Assembly (NCBI RefSeq): GCF_014202275.1
Contig: NZ_JACHGF010000003.1
Location: 682,001 to 746,000, forward strand
Reading direction: 5' to 3'
DNA from: Rhabdobacter roseus
GTDB taxonomy: Bacteria; Bacteroidota; Bacteroidia; Cytophagales; Spirosomataceae
DNA: 64,000 nucleotides
Made by a program: the position numbers and the translations under genes. Position 1 is the first letter of the stretch. Each line of letters starts with the position of its first letter. Positions 24,809 through 33,141 of the stretch are shown here, one piece after another. The notes under the pieces are model-generated. The model had not been told where the DNA came from. It saw nothing but the letters and a program-made list of their open reading frames with translations, and made no database searches.

Positions 24809-27022
24809 CTATTTCAGGTAAGCCGCTTTTACCGGCAAATGCCGCACCCGCTTGCCGCAGGCCCGGTAGATGGCGTTGACCACGGCAGCGGCGGCGGGTC
24901 CCTGGGCGGCCTCCCCTGCTCCGAGTGGCTCCTCGTTGGGCCGGTCGATCACCACCACCTCAACCTCGGGTACTTCGCCGCAGCGGAAAATGGGGTACGA
25001 GTACCAATCGCGGCTGCTGACGTGCTGTTTGTCAAAAAGTACCTCTTCTTTGAGCGTCCAGCTGGCGGCCTGTACCATGCCGCCTTCGGTTTGGTTCTTC
25101 ACGCCATCGGGATTAATGACCTCGCCCGCGTCGATGACGGCCCACATCTTGAGCAGCCGCACGTCACCCGTTTTTTTATCCACGGCTACTTTGGCCGCCA
25201 CGGCGCAGTAGCTGGCCACGTTTTTATAGCGCGAAAAAGCCACGCCAATGCCTTCGTTGGCGTTTAGCTTCTCGGGTCGAAGTACCTCCTGTAGTTTTTT
25301 AAGTACCTCCATCGACCGCTCGTCTTCCGAGTGCATGAGCCGAAACTCGATGGGATCTTTTTGGGCCCGGTGCGCCAGCTCGTCCATGAAAGATTCAATG
25401 GCGAAAATATTGCCGTAGGCTCCTAAACTCCGCAGTGCCGACACCCGCAGCGGCCCTTCGAAAAAATGGGAGTCTACTTTCAAGTTCGGAATGGCGTAGT
25501 AAGGCTCTGAGTTGCGGTAGGCCCCGCCGCTGTAGCCCGACGACGGCCGCTCGAAGGATTTCTCCAGGTACCTGGCCGCCAGCAGATTGCCCGCGTTGCC
25601 ACCCGGCCGGGTACTGTGGCTGTCGGACCACAGCCCGTAGCGCCAGTGCGTGATCCGCCCCGAGGCGTCGAGGTTGGCCTCAGCGGCCATCCACATAGCG
25701 CTGCCGTAGGGCTCCCAGGCATGCTCTTCCTCGCGCGACCATTGCAGACGCACCGGCTTGTTGGGGTAGGCCAGCGCCAGCAGGGCCGCGTCGGCGGCTA
25801 CGTCGTCGGCGCCGTTGTGCCCGTAGCAGCCGGAACCCGGCACGCCGATTACGTGCAGGCTTTCAGGCTTCATGCCCAGCATTTTGCTGAGCGCGTCCCG
25901 GAGCGGAAATACGCCCTGCGTGTGCGTCCAGACGTGAAGTACCTGGCCGTCGTAGAGCGCCACCGAGCACGAAGGCCCAATGGAGCCGTGCATTTGGTAA
26001 GGTTTGAAGTACTCGGCCTTCCAGGTACTTTTAGTAGGTTTATCCAACACCTCCACCGCACCTTTTTCCTTGACGGTACGGCTACTGGTGGGTAGTTTTT
26101 TGAGGTAGTTTATAAGTGGCTGGCCCTGGGGCAGTGGCTTGGGCGTAGACCAGCGCACGTGCTCCCTGGCCAAGAGCTGCCCCTGCACGGCCTGGTACTC
26201 GTCGGTGGTGATGAGGCCCAGAAAACTACCGTTTTTCACGACTTTCAGCAGTCCGGGTACTTTGGCCTGAAAGGTACTTTCGTTAAACTCCAGCAGCTTG
26301 GCTTCGTAGGCCGGGGGCCGCACCACCCGCGCGTGCACCATGCCCGGAAACCGCAGGTCCTGCACGTAGAAGGGCTGCGCCCGCACCATTTGCTCAATGT
26401 CTTTTCGGAGAATGGGCTTGCCCACGTAGCGGTACTCCGACCGCGCCTTGAGCCGGACGGGTAGTTTTACCTCCTGTTCAAGCTGGGCTCCGTTCAGGAG
26501 CTCAGCAAAAGTAAGCGGCTCTTTGCTGGCGTCCCAAAGTACCCGTCCGCTCGCCATGCTGAGCCGGTCAGTGCTTACGTCCCACTGCTTGGCGGCCAGT
26601 TCGAGCAGCGCTTGCCGGGCCGCCGCCGCCGCGTAGCGCACCGACATGGCGGTGTTTTCCATGGAGCCGCTCCCGGCGGTGTAGCCTTCGTTGGGCGTGC
26701 GGCCGGTTTCGGCCAAATGTACCTCCACTTGCTCCACCTCCAGGTCCAGCTCCTCGGCGGCTACCTGCGCTATGGCGATGCGGAGCCCCTGACCGAGCTC
26801 CATTTTCCCGGTTAGTACCCGCACGCGGCCGTCGCCCAGTACTTCGAGCCAGGCGTCGATGCGCGGATGCTTTTGCAAGCTGCCGGGTAGTTTTTCTTCC
26901 GCCAGCAGGGGCTCTGCCGATGCCCAGGGGGTACTTGTGAGCGAAAAGCCAATGGTAAGGCAACCGAGGCTGTTGATGAATTTTCGCCGGGATAGCTCGG
27001 GATTGAAAGGGGTACTTTTCAT
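24809..27022 (-). CDS. iorB: Molybdopterin-binding large subunit of an isoquinoline 1-oxidoreductase-like hydroxylase
   Basis: This 737-residue protein has a twin-arginine signal (LSRRKFINSLGCLTIGFSLT) for export of the folded, cofactor-loaded enzyme. It shows xanthine-dehydrogenase-family molybdenum-binding motifs, including LTGKMELGQGLRIAIAQVAAEEL, GGAYRNSEPYYAIPNLKVDS and the late DAGEVINPDGVKNQTEGGMVQ. The length fits the IorB type, which carries no FAD domain. The 2Fe-2S subunit gene lies 25 bp upstream on the same strand. The substrate, probably an N-heterocycle or aldehyde, cannot be read from sequence. Confidence 0.88.
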   Translation of the reverse strand: MKSTPFNPELSRRKFINSLGCLTIGFSLTSTPWASAEPLLAEEKLPGSLQKHPRIDAWLEVLGDGRVRVLTGKMELGQGLRIAIAQVAAEELDLEVEQVEVHLAETGRTPNEGYTAGSGSMENTAMSVRYAAAAARQALLELAAKQWDVSTDRLSMASGRVLWDASKEPLTFAELLNGAQLEQEVKLPVRLKARSEYRYVGKPILRKDIEQMVRAQPFYVQDLRFPGMVHARVVRPPAYEAKLLEFNESTFQAKVPGLLKVVKNGSFLGLITTDEYQAVQGQLLAREHVRWSTPKPLPQGQPLINYLKKLPTSSRTVKEKGAVEVLDKPTKSTWKAEYFKPYQMHGSIGPSCSVALYDGQVLHVWTHTQGVFPLRDALSKMLGMKPESLHVIGVPGSGCYGHNGADDVAADAALLALAYPNKPVRLQWSREEEHAWEPYGSAMWMAAEANLDASGRITHWRYGLWSDSHSTRPGGNAGNLLAARYLEKSFERPSSGYSGGAYRNSEPYYAIPNLKVDSHFFEGPLRVSALRSLGAYGNIFAIESFMDELAHRAQKDPIEFRLMHSEDERSMEVLKKLQEVLRPEKLNANEGIGVAFSRYKNVASYCAVAAKVAVDKKTGDVRLLKMWAVIDAGEVINPDGVKNQTEGGMVQAASWTLKEEVLFDKQHVSSRDWYSYPIFRCGEVPEVEVVVIDRPNEEPLGAGEAAQGPAAAAVVNAIYRACGKRVRHLPVKAAYLK

Positions 27023-27047
27023 ACTGGAAAATCAGTTAAAAAACGAC

Positions 27048-27518
27048 TTACTGTAACGTCCCCGCTGCCCGCTGGACGGCCCGGATCACGCGCGGCTGCA
27101 CACTGCATCGGCAAAGTACCCGCTGCAGGCCTTCCCGGATGGCCGCCTCATCGGGCTTTTTGTTGGCTTGGAGCAGCGCCACCGCCGAGATGACCATACC
27201 GTTGAGGCAGTAGCCACACTGCGCGGCTTGCTCGTTTACGAAGGCCTGCTGCACCGGGTGCAACGCGCCATCGGCACGAGTAAGGCCTTCCAGGGTGGTG
27301 ATGGCGCGGCCCTGCATCGACTCCACGGGTACCCGGCAACTGGGCATGGCCACGCCGTCCATCAGGACCATGCAGGAGCCGCACTGCTCCAGGCCACAGC
27401 CGTACTTGGGGCCATTGAGCTCCAGCTGGTTTCGGAGTACGTATAGTAGTGGCGTGGCCGGGTCTACCCGGAGCATGTGTTTTTTGCCGTTTACTTCAAT
27501 GGTTACGTCTGCTTCCAT
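27048..27518 (-). CDS. iorA: 2Fe-2S subunit of the isoquinoline 1-oxidoreductase-like hydroxylase
   Basis: This 156-residue protein has two iron-sulfur motifs: the plant-ferredoxin-type CGLEQCGSCMVLMDG..C near residues 41-61 and the helical-domain CGYCLNGM...CRCS in the second half. These pass electrons from the molybdenum centre to an acceptor, perhaps a c-type cytochrome. It has no signal of its own and presumably leaves the cell with the Tat-exported large subunit. It is the first gene of the two-gene operon. Confidence 0.92.
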   Translation of the reverse strand: MEADVTIEVNGKKHMLRVDPATPLLYVLRNQLELNGPKYGCGLEQCGSCMVLMDGVAMPSCRVPVESMQGRAITTLEGLTRADGALHPVQQAFVNEQAAQCGYCLNGMVISAVALLQANKKPDEAAIREGLQRVLCRCSVQPRVIRAVQRAAGTLQ

Positions 27519-27788
27519 GGCGGAGGTAGTTTATAGGGTCAGGTCGTAGTAACACAACGCCTACGGGTTAAAATTGTTGACACCCTGGAGGGCGGCTGTA
27601 TCTCTAAAAGGCTGAAAGAGAATCATTATAATAAGTTTTACGGCTTATTCTCGTTGGTAAATGCTCCGTTGAAAGTACCCCACAACCTGTACTACCTTCA
27701 GAGCGATGCAGAAGAATTCGCGTTGTAAATGCGAACCGACCCGAACTTTGATCCTATAAATGCAATTCACCAAAGGGCAAAAACCAAA
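27519..27788. other. Intergenic stretch with one REP-like palindrome
   Basis: Apart from TTCGCGTTGTAAATGCGAA at 27717-27735 and the direct repeats that follow it, I see no gene or RNA here. Confidence 0.5.
27717..27735. repeat. REP-like palindrome of the TTCGCGTTTGCAACGCGAA family
   Basis: TTCGCGTTGTAAATGCGAA is a near-palindromic 19-mer. Related copies occur at 29048-29240 and 42251-42300. Confidence 0.6.
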
Positions 27789-27843
27789 TTTTGTCTTTTT
27801 CAGTCGACACTTTTAATGTATTTTTGTCTTTTCTAATCGACAA
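27789..27843 (+). promoter_or_regulatory. Direct repeats covering the ATPase promoter
   Basis: TTTTGTCTTTT, four variable bases and TCGACA occur twice, at 27789-27809 and 27822-27842, 33 bp apart and ending at the start codon. A TATTTTTG -7 element lies at 27819-27826. The phasing (three helical turns) suggests cooperative binding of a regulator. Confidence 0.5.
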
Positions 27844-27845
27844 TT

Positions 27846-29036
27846 ATGGATATTCTTATCGAATTTCAGGATAATCTTGTACGGCAATTAACCAATACTT
27901 TTCGGAGGTACCTTCACCAAAAGATCAATTGGCAACAGCGTATGATCGCCATCAAGGGACCCCGCGGGGCGGGCAAAACAACGCTCATGCTCCAGCACCT
28001 GAAATTTGACCTAGGACTACCTGCCCATGCCCTGTATATTACTGCTGACCATACGTGGTTTTACACCCACACGCTACTGGAAACTGCCACGGATTGGTAC
28101 AAGCAGGGAGGGAGGTTACTTTTTATTGATGAGGTACACAAGTACCCCCGGTGGTCGAGGGAGTTGAAAAATATCTACGATGGACTACCCGAACTGCAAG
28201 TCGTTTTCTCGGCCTCCTCGGCGCTGGATATTTACCGGGGTGAAGCCGATTTGAGCCGACGCGTCATTAGTTACTCTTTGGCAGGGCTTTCTTTTAGGGA
28301 ATACTTGCTTTTTACTCAGGAGATTAGCTACGAGGTTCTTGCTTTGAAAGATGTGGCAACCCAGCACCGTGCCTTTTCCCAAAGCGTACTGGAAAAGGTA
28401 CAGCCCTTGCCGCATTTCAAAAAGTACCTGCAAAAGGGTTATCTGCCCATCATTGCTGAGGGGGAAGACGAGTACCTTCCCAAGCTAGAACAGATCATCA
28501 ACGCCATTGTTGATACCGATCTTGCCTATATAGCCTCTTACAACACCGGAACGGCGATCAAGGTAAAGAAATTGCTAGGCGTCATTGCAGAATCAGTGCC
28601 CTTTAAACCTAATGTTTCGGCCCTGGCCCGAAAGCTTGACCTCAGTCGGGACAGTGTGTACCAATACTTATACCAACTAAGGGACGCGCGCCTGCTCAAT
28701 ACACTCGTCGCCGAGGGTAAAGGGGTGGCTACCTTGCAAAAGCCCGATAAAGTGTATCTTGGGAATCCTAACCTCGCATACGCTTTACGCGCGAACCCCG
28801 ACGTAGGAAATCTTAGGGAAACCTTCTTGCTGAGTCAGCTTCAGAACATAGCGGCCGAGGTACTTGCCCCCAAAAGCGGGGACTTTCTTGTTCAGGATTT
28901 CGTGCTTGAAGTGGGGGGGAAAGGCAAAACGTCTGCTCAAGTTAAAGACACGCCCAACTACCTCATCGCCGCCGATGACATCGAGATGGGTTCGGGCCAG
29001 AGGGTACCTTTATGGCTGTTTGGCTTTATGTATTAA
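27846..29036 (+). CDS. AAA+ ATPase of the DUF4143 (AAA_14) family
   Basis: This 396-residue protein has Walker A GPRGAGKT at 38-45 and Walker B LLFIDE at 91-96, followed by the family signature EVHKYPRWSRELKNIYDGLPELQVVFSASSALDI and later SLAGLSFREYL. A winged-helix-like region (about 255-300, LARKLDLSRDSVYQYLYQL) and a nuclease-like C-terminal segment (EVLAPKSGDFLVQDF) complete the DUF4143 architecture. The family is widespread, often in many copies, with unknown cellular role. It stands alone and is flanked by palindromic repeats. Confidence 0.88.
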   Translation: MDILIEFQDNLVRQLTNTFRRYLHQKINWQQRMIAIKGPRGAGKTTLMLQHLKFDLGLPAHALYITADHTWFYTHTLLETATDWYKQGGRLLFIDEVHKYPRWSRELKNIYDGLPELQVVFSASSALDIYRGEADLSRRVISYSLAGLSFREYLLFTQEISYEVLALKDVATQHRAFSQSVLEKVQPLPHFKKYLQKGYLPIIAEGEDEYLPKLEQIINAIVDTDLAYIASYNTGTAIKVKKLLGVIAESVPFKPNVSALARKLDLSRDSVYQYLYQLRDARLLNTLVAEGKGVATLQKPDKVYLGNPNLAYALRANPDVGNLRETFLLSQLQNIAAEVLAPKSGDFLVQDFVLEVGGKGKTSAQVKDTPNYLIAADDIEMGSGQRVPLWLFGFMY

Positions 29037-29047
29037 CGGGTGGCTGG

Positions 29048-29260
29048 TTCGCGTTTGCAACGCAAACTTCCCGAACAAAGCGTTTCCAACGCAAAGTATC
29101 CGGCCGAGGCACTTTCAAAACAGATAAATTATCCTAAGTACACATCCAGCCAAAACATCAGTATTCAAGTAATAGCCGATTAGGGAAGGATTCGCGTTAC
29201 AAACGCGGTTTCACGCAAAATTCGCGTTGAAAACGCGAACTAACCCCAAACGCGAACTAA
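29048..29260. repeat. Cluster of REP-like palindromes
   Basis: At least four palindromic or half-palindromic units crowd this gap: TTCGCGTTTGCAACGCAAA at 29048-29066, GCGTTTCCAACGC at 29080-29092, TTCGCGTTACAAACGCGGT at 29191-29209 and TTCGCGTTGAAAACGCGAA at 29221-29239, plus a half unit with GCGAACTAACCC repeated. They form hairpins and may end transcription between the convergent genes. Confidence 0.7.
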
Positions 29261-29700
29261 CCCAACGCCTGCCGGATCTGGCTGAGGTGGTGGGCGTTGT
29301 GCCAGGTAATTTTTTCGAATTCGTCTTTTAGGGTACGCAGGCCCGTTTCGCTGTGGACGAAGGTCTTGTCGGAGGCGGTGGCGTAGTGGGTTTGGGCCAG
29401 TTGAATCACCGCCTCGCGAATCGACGCGTAAATATTTTTATTGATCTCCAGCGGAAACGTCAGGTAGTCGAGCTGCTGGCACCAACCATCCTGATCGAAC
29501 GCCCAGATCACCTGCTTCGGCTCGGCAATGACGCGCCGGACACGGTCGTAGAGCACGCTCTCGGCGTCGGCCAGGTGGTGCAGGAGCTGCCGCACGTTCC
29601 ACTTACCGGGCTGGTAGGTCTTTTGCAGATCCTCCTCCGGCAACGCAAAGTACCCCAGCGTTTCGCGGCGGGTTTCGGTAAGCTCGTGCAGCAAGTCCAT
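29257..29700 (-). CDS. DinB-like family protein
   Basis: This 147-residue four-helix-bundle protein has three well-placed histidines typical of DinB/YfiT-like proteins: LLHHLADAESV near residue 40 and WHNAHHLSQI near the C-terminus, which bind a divalent metal. Such proteins transfer thiols or act in stress responses; the substrate is unknown. It follows galU on the minus strand with a 30-bp gap. Confidence 0.85.
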   Translation of the reverse strand: MDLLHELTETRRETLGYFALPEEDLQKTYQPGKWNVRQLLHHLADAESVLYDRVRRVIAEPKQVIWAFDQDGWCQQLDYLTFPLEINKNIYASIREAVIQLAQTHYATASDKTFVHSETGLRTLKDEFEKITWHNAHHLSQIRQALG

Positions 29701-29730
29701 CGTCAGGTACCTTTCTGGGTTCGTTCGTTT

Positions 29731-30609
29731 TTATTCCGCCAGAATCTCCTCCAGGAATTTCCGGAAGGGAGCCGCAAATTCTTTACGTTTCAGCGCAAAT
29801 TCCACGGTCGTTTTCAGGAAGTCGAGCTTGTTACCGATGTCGTGGCGCTTGCCTTCGATCAGGTGCGAGTAGATGTTTTCGCGCTTCAGGAGCAGCAGCA
29901 TCGAGTCGGTCAGCTGAATCTCGTTGTTTTTACCCTTGGGCGTTTGCTCGATGGCCTGGAAAATCTCGGGCGAGAGAATGTACCTCCCCGCAATGGCCAG
30001 GTTGGAAGGTGCCAAGTCCACGGCCGGTTTTTCCACCAGCGTGGTCAGCTCCATGATGATGTCGCTGAGCGAAGTACCTCCCACAATGCCGTAGCGATTC
30101 ACCTTGTCGGCGGGTACTTCCTCCACCGCAATCACCGAGCCGCCGTACTGCTCGTAGGTATCCATAAGCTGCTGGGTCACGGGAATGACGGAGTCCATAA
30201 TGGTATCACCGAGGAGTACCGCAAAGGGCTCGTTGCCCACGTGGTGGCGCGCGTAGTAGATGGCGTCACCGAGGCCGTTGGCTTCTTTCTGCCGCACAAA
30301 GTGCACGTTGGCCATGTCGGCCAGGCGGCGCATTTCGTTGTACCACAGCCGGTCTTCCTTCTCTTCCAGGCGCGATTCGAGCTCGATGTTGCGGTCGAAG
30401 TGGTCTTCAATGGCGCGTTTTCCTTTTCCCGAAATAATCAGAATATCTTCAATTCCCGAATCTACGGCCTCCTGCACCACGTACTGGATCGTCGGGATGT
30501 CGATGATGGGCAGCATTTCTTTCGGCATCGACTTCGTAGCGGGCAAAAAACGGGTACCTAGTCCGGCGGCGGGTATTACGGCTTTACGAATCATGGGAGT
30601 AGTAGTCAA
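29731..30609 (-). CDS. galU: UTP-glucose-1-phosphate uridylyltransferase
   Basis: This 292-residue enzyme makes UDP-glucose from UTP and glucose 1-phosphate. The nucleotide-binding opening KAVIPAAGLGTRFLPATKSMPKEMLP, the central VLLGDTI and the EKP motif (TLVEKPAVDL) are all present, and the length is normal for GalU. It lies downstream of a glucuronokinase-like GHMP kinase on the same strand (52-bp gap), suggesting a joint role in making UDP-activated sugars. Confidence 0.95.
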   Translation of the reverse strand: MTTTPMIRKAVIPAAGLGTRFLPATKSMPKEMLPIIDIPTIQYVVQEAVDSGIEDILIISGKGKRAIEDHFDRNIELESRLEEKEDRLWYNEMRRLADMANVHFVRQKEANGLGDAIYYARHHVGNEPFAVLLGDTIMDSVIPVTQQLMDTYEQYGGSVIAVEEVPADKVNRYGIVGGTSLSDIIMELTTLVEKPAVDLAPSNLAIAGRYILSPEIFQAIEQTPKGKNNEIQLTDSMLLLLKRENIYSHLIEGKRHDIGNKLDFLKTTVEFALKRKEFAAPFRKFLEEILAE

Positions 30610-30661
30610 TCAATTGGGTTAATCAAATAAGATAAATTTCGTATCCTCTTGCTTTCTTCTC

Positions 30662-31657
30662 TTAAACAATAAAGGGCCGGATGACGCGGGCGTTGTATTT
30701 TTTCAATTCCACAAACAGACGATTCAGCATTTCGTCGTCGCGGTAGGTACCGATGATAGTACCGCCCGAGCCGGCAAATTTCGACGAAGCGCCGCAGGCC
30801 CGCGCCGCCCGGATGAGCTGCTGGTTGGTTTCTGAAATGGTATAGATCTTGGTGCGCAGGTTGAAGTTCTCGTTCATGAGCTCGTGCAGGTCGTCGGGGC
30901 GGCCTTCCTGCAAAGCCTTTTTGGCCTCAGCGGCTAGTTGGGCAATTTGCCCCAGGGTACTTATCACGTCGGCATCGCCGCGGTCGAATCGGGCGCGCAC
31001 GTCGCTATGTACCTTTCCCGAGACCTTGCTCAGCTGGGTGTTATACGCTACGTAAATCTTGGGCAGCAGCGCCGGATCAAGGCGGTCGTACTGCCCGTAG
31101 CCCCGCTGTGCGATCAGCTCCTGGTCAAAATCCATGTACACGCATCCTTCGTAACACTGGATCACGCGGTCTTGCAGGCCGGCCGTGATGCCCAGCTCCT
31201 CGGTCTCGGCGGTCATGACGAGCTGAGGCAATAGCTCAAGCGGAATCTCTACTTTGTAAAATTGCATCAGCGCGCGCATCAGCGCCACCACGATGGCACT
31301 CGAGCCCGACATACCTACCTGCCGCGGAATGGTGGAGCGGTAGCGCACGGTGAAGTTGCGGTTGGGCAGGCGGATGCCCGCGCCCTCGCAATACTCGCCA
31401 AATTTCTTGATACCTGCCTTGATGAGCGGTATGCCGCCGTTGTAGCCCAGCATACTCACCGAGTCACGGAGGTGGTAGATGCTCTTAAAGGTACTTCCGT
31501 CCTGCGGCTGGGGCTCGATGTGCAGCTCGGGCGACTCGTATAGGGATATGGAAGTACCGAAATTTCGGACCGAGATGGAAATGGTTTTACCAAAAAAACC
31601 GTCGGAAGGATTACCCAACAGCCCGGCACGGGCGTAGGCGCGCGTTTCAATTATCAA
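30662..31657 (-). CDS. GHMP kinase, glucuronokinase-like
   Basis: This 331-residue sugar kinase has the GHMP phosphate-binding loop PRQVGMSGSSAIVVAL at 111-126 and the third motif KFAGSGGTIIG near the C-terminus. The opening TRAYARAGLLGNPSDGFFGKTIS closely recalls plant glucuronokinase, which phosphorylates glucuronate at C1. Operon position before galU fits a route from free sugar acid to a UDP-sugar. Specificity for glucuronate over galactose or mannose-type sugars is inference. Confidence 0.82.
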   Translation of the reverse strand: MIIETRAYARAGLLGNPSDGFFGKTISISVRNFGTSISLYESPELHIEPQPQDGSTFKSIYHLRDSVSMLGYNGGIPLIKAGIKKFGEYCEGAGIRLPNRNFTVRYRSTIPRQVGMSGSSAIVVALMRALMQFYKVEIPLELLPQLVMTAETEELGITAGLQDRVIQCYEGCVYMDFDQELIAQRGYGQYDRLDPALLPKIYVAYNTQLSKVSGKVHSDVRARFDRGDADVISTLGQIAQLAAEAKKALQEGRPDDLHELMNENFNLRTKIYTISETNQQLIRAARACGASSKFAGSGGTIIGTYRDDEMLNRLFVELKKYNARVIRPFIV

Positions 31658-31813
31658 GGATCAAGCGTTTTTTTGCCCAATATTACTAACTAAATATGAA
31701 AAAAGACCTGCTCGTCTTCATGATAACGGGAAGTATTCAGTGACAAAAAGCGCAGGTATCTGAAAGAAATTTCTTCCTAAGGTACCTATTCAGCACTTTA
31801 TCAAGAATATTCT

Positions 31814-31821
31814 TACTTTTG
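31814..31821 (+). promoter_or_regulatory. Putative -7 promoter element
   Basis: TACTTTTG fits TAnnTTTG and lies 57 bp before the TTG start of the membrane protein gene. The -33 partner is unclear. Confidence 0.4.
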
Positions 31822-31877
31822 CCCTCCTCAGCGTTCCTTGTAGTACCCTTTCGTTAACTTCTATTTACTGAACCCCC

Positions 31878-33077
31878 TTGGTTACTTTTTTTAAAAGAGA
31901 AGATGCGCTCCTTTACCTGCTCCTGTTGGGCATAGCGCTCAGGGTATTGGTCTACCTTATCCTCCCACCCCTGGGCGACTCCGCCCAAACCGACGTCATT
32001 CAATTTATACTGGAAAAAGGACGACTTCCCCTCACCAGCGAGCTGCCCGCCGCCGGGCAGCCCCCTCTCTACTACCTGCTGGCCAGCCTCTTTGCCCGTT
32101 TCGACGAGCCGGGTAGCCAAAAGGCCCAGCAGCTACTTTCGCTGCTACTTTCCGTGGGTAGTTTGTACTTTTTATACCAGCTGAGCAAACAGCTCCTTTC
32201 GGAGGTACTTCTGCGCAACGGCAGCTTCCTGCTCGCGGCGGTGCTGCCTTCCTTTCTGCTGGGCTCCCTGACGGTATCCAACACCGCCCTGACGTACTTT
32301 TTGGGCATCTTGTTGCTTTGGGTGCTTTCAAAGTACATTCACCAGCCCTCCCAAACCCACGAGATAGCCCTGGCGGTAGTACTGGGGCTGGGCATCCTGA
32401 CGCAGGGTACTTTTCTGGTACTTGGCCTGCCGCTGGTAGTGGTGGTAGCACTGGTACTTTGGAAAGTAGACGCCGCCGCCAAGCTAATTTTCTTTCGGCT
32501 GCTGCTCTTTGCGCTCATCGCCCTCACCATAGGTACCTACAAGTACCTCGAAAATTACTACATCGAAGGGCGTTTCTTTATCCCTGATCCGGCGATGGCG
32601 TCAGAGCCGCTGGGTACTTTCCTGGCGCAGGCAGGTACTTTGTATTCGGCCTTCTGGCAACCCGAGGCTGAGGGTACTTCTTCATCGCTGAGCAGCAGGT
32701 ACCTGCGCCCCGTTATCTTCCTGCTGGCGCTACTGCCCACGCTGCTCATACTGCTGGGTTTTGTGGTCAAAAGCGTATCGGTGCTTCGGTTTTTAAGCAA
32801 GCTCAAAAAAAGCAATCGCACGTACTTCGCCAAACGGCTGGAAGAAGGTACCTGGCTGCTGCTGCTCGTACTGACTGGCGTGTGGTTTTTCCGAAACGCC
32901 AGCCCAGCCACCGCCATGCTGGGCTTGTCTTTTTTTCCGCTGATGTATTTACTCTACCTGGGTTTTCGGTTTCTGCACGAAAGTGCCGCCGCGCTACTAC
33001 AGGTAGGGTACCTGCTATGGCTGGGGCTGGCGGGGCTGTACGTACTCCACTATGGATTGTTGGGCTTTGGGGGATAG
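31878..33077 (+). CDS. Polytopic membrane protein, glycosyltransferase family 39-like
   Basis: This 399-residue protein starts at TTG (no in-frame ATG near the N-terminus) and has about ten hydrophobic helices. An early acidic residue pair after helix 1 (LPPLGDSAQTDVIQF) and the QPPLYYLLASLFAR segment are typical of ArnT/PMT-like glycosyltransferases that use lipid-linked sugars, in which the first periplasmic loop holds the catalytic Asp. The acceptor is unknown. The gene is very dense in the AAGTACC/GGTACTT word. Its stop codon runs into a 19-bp terminator stem. Confidence 0.65.
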   Translation: MVTFFKREDALLYLLLLGIALRVLVYLILPPLGDSAQTDVIQFILEKGRLPLTSELPAAGQPPLYYLLASLFARFDEPGSQKAQQLLSLLLSVGSLYFLYQLSKQLLSEVLLRNGSFLLAAVLPSFLLGSLTVSNTALTYFLGILLLWVLSKYIHQPSQTHEIALAVVLGLGILTQGTFLVLGLPLVVVVALVLWKVDAAAKLIFFRLLLFALIALTIGTYKYLENYYIEGRFFIPDPAMASEPLGTFLAQAGTLYSAFWQPEAEGTSSSLSSRYLRPVIFLLALLPTLLILLGFVVKSVSVLRFLSKLKKSNRTYFAKRLEEGTWLLLLVLTGVWFFRNASPATAMLGLSFFPLMYLLYLGFRFLHESAAALLQVGYLLWLGLAGLYVLHYGLLGFGG

Positions 33078-33121
33078 TAAGACTAGGTACTTTGGCATGA
33101 ATCAAAGTACCTAGTCTTACT
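33076..33121. terminator. Perfect 19-bp inverted repeat between convergent genes
   Basis: AGTAAGACTAGGTACTTTG, an 8-nt loop (GCATGAAT) and CAAAGTACCTAGTCTTACT form an uninterrupted stem. It lies between converging transcripts and would serve both. Each arm contains one copy of the genome's abundant GGTACTT/AAGTACC word. Confidence 0.8.
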
Positions 33122-33141
33122 TACAGAAGCTGACAGCAACT

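Noticed and set aside
29353..30561. A 402-codon plus-strand frame antisense to galU and the DinB-like gene
   Set aside because: It is a shadow of two clear minus-strand genes and has a low-complexity, His/Val/Arg-rich composition.
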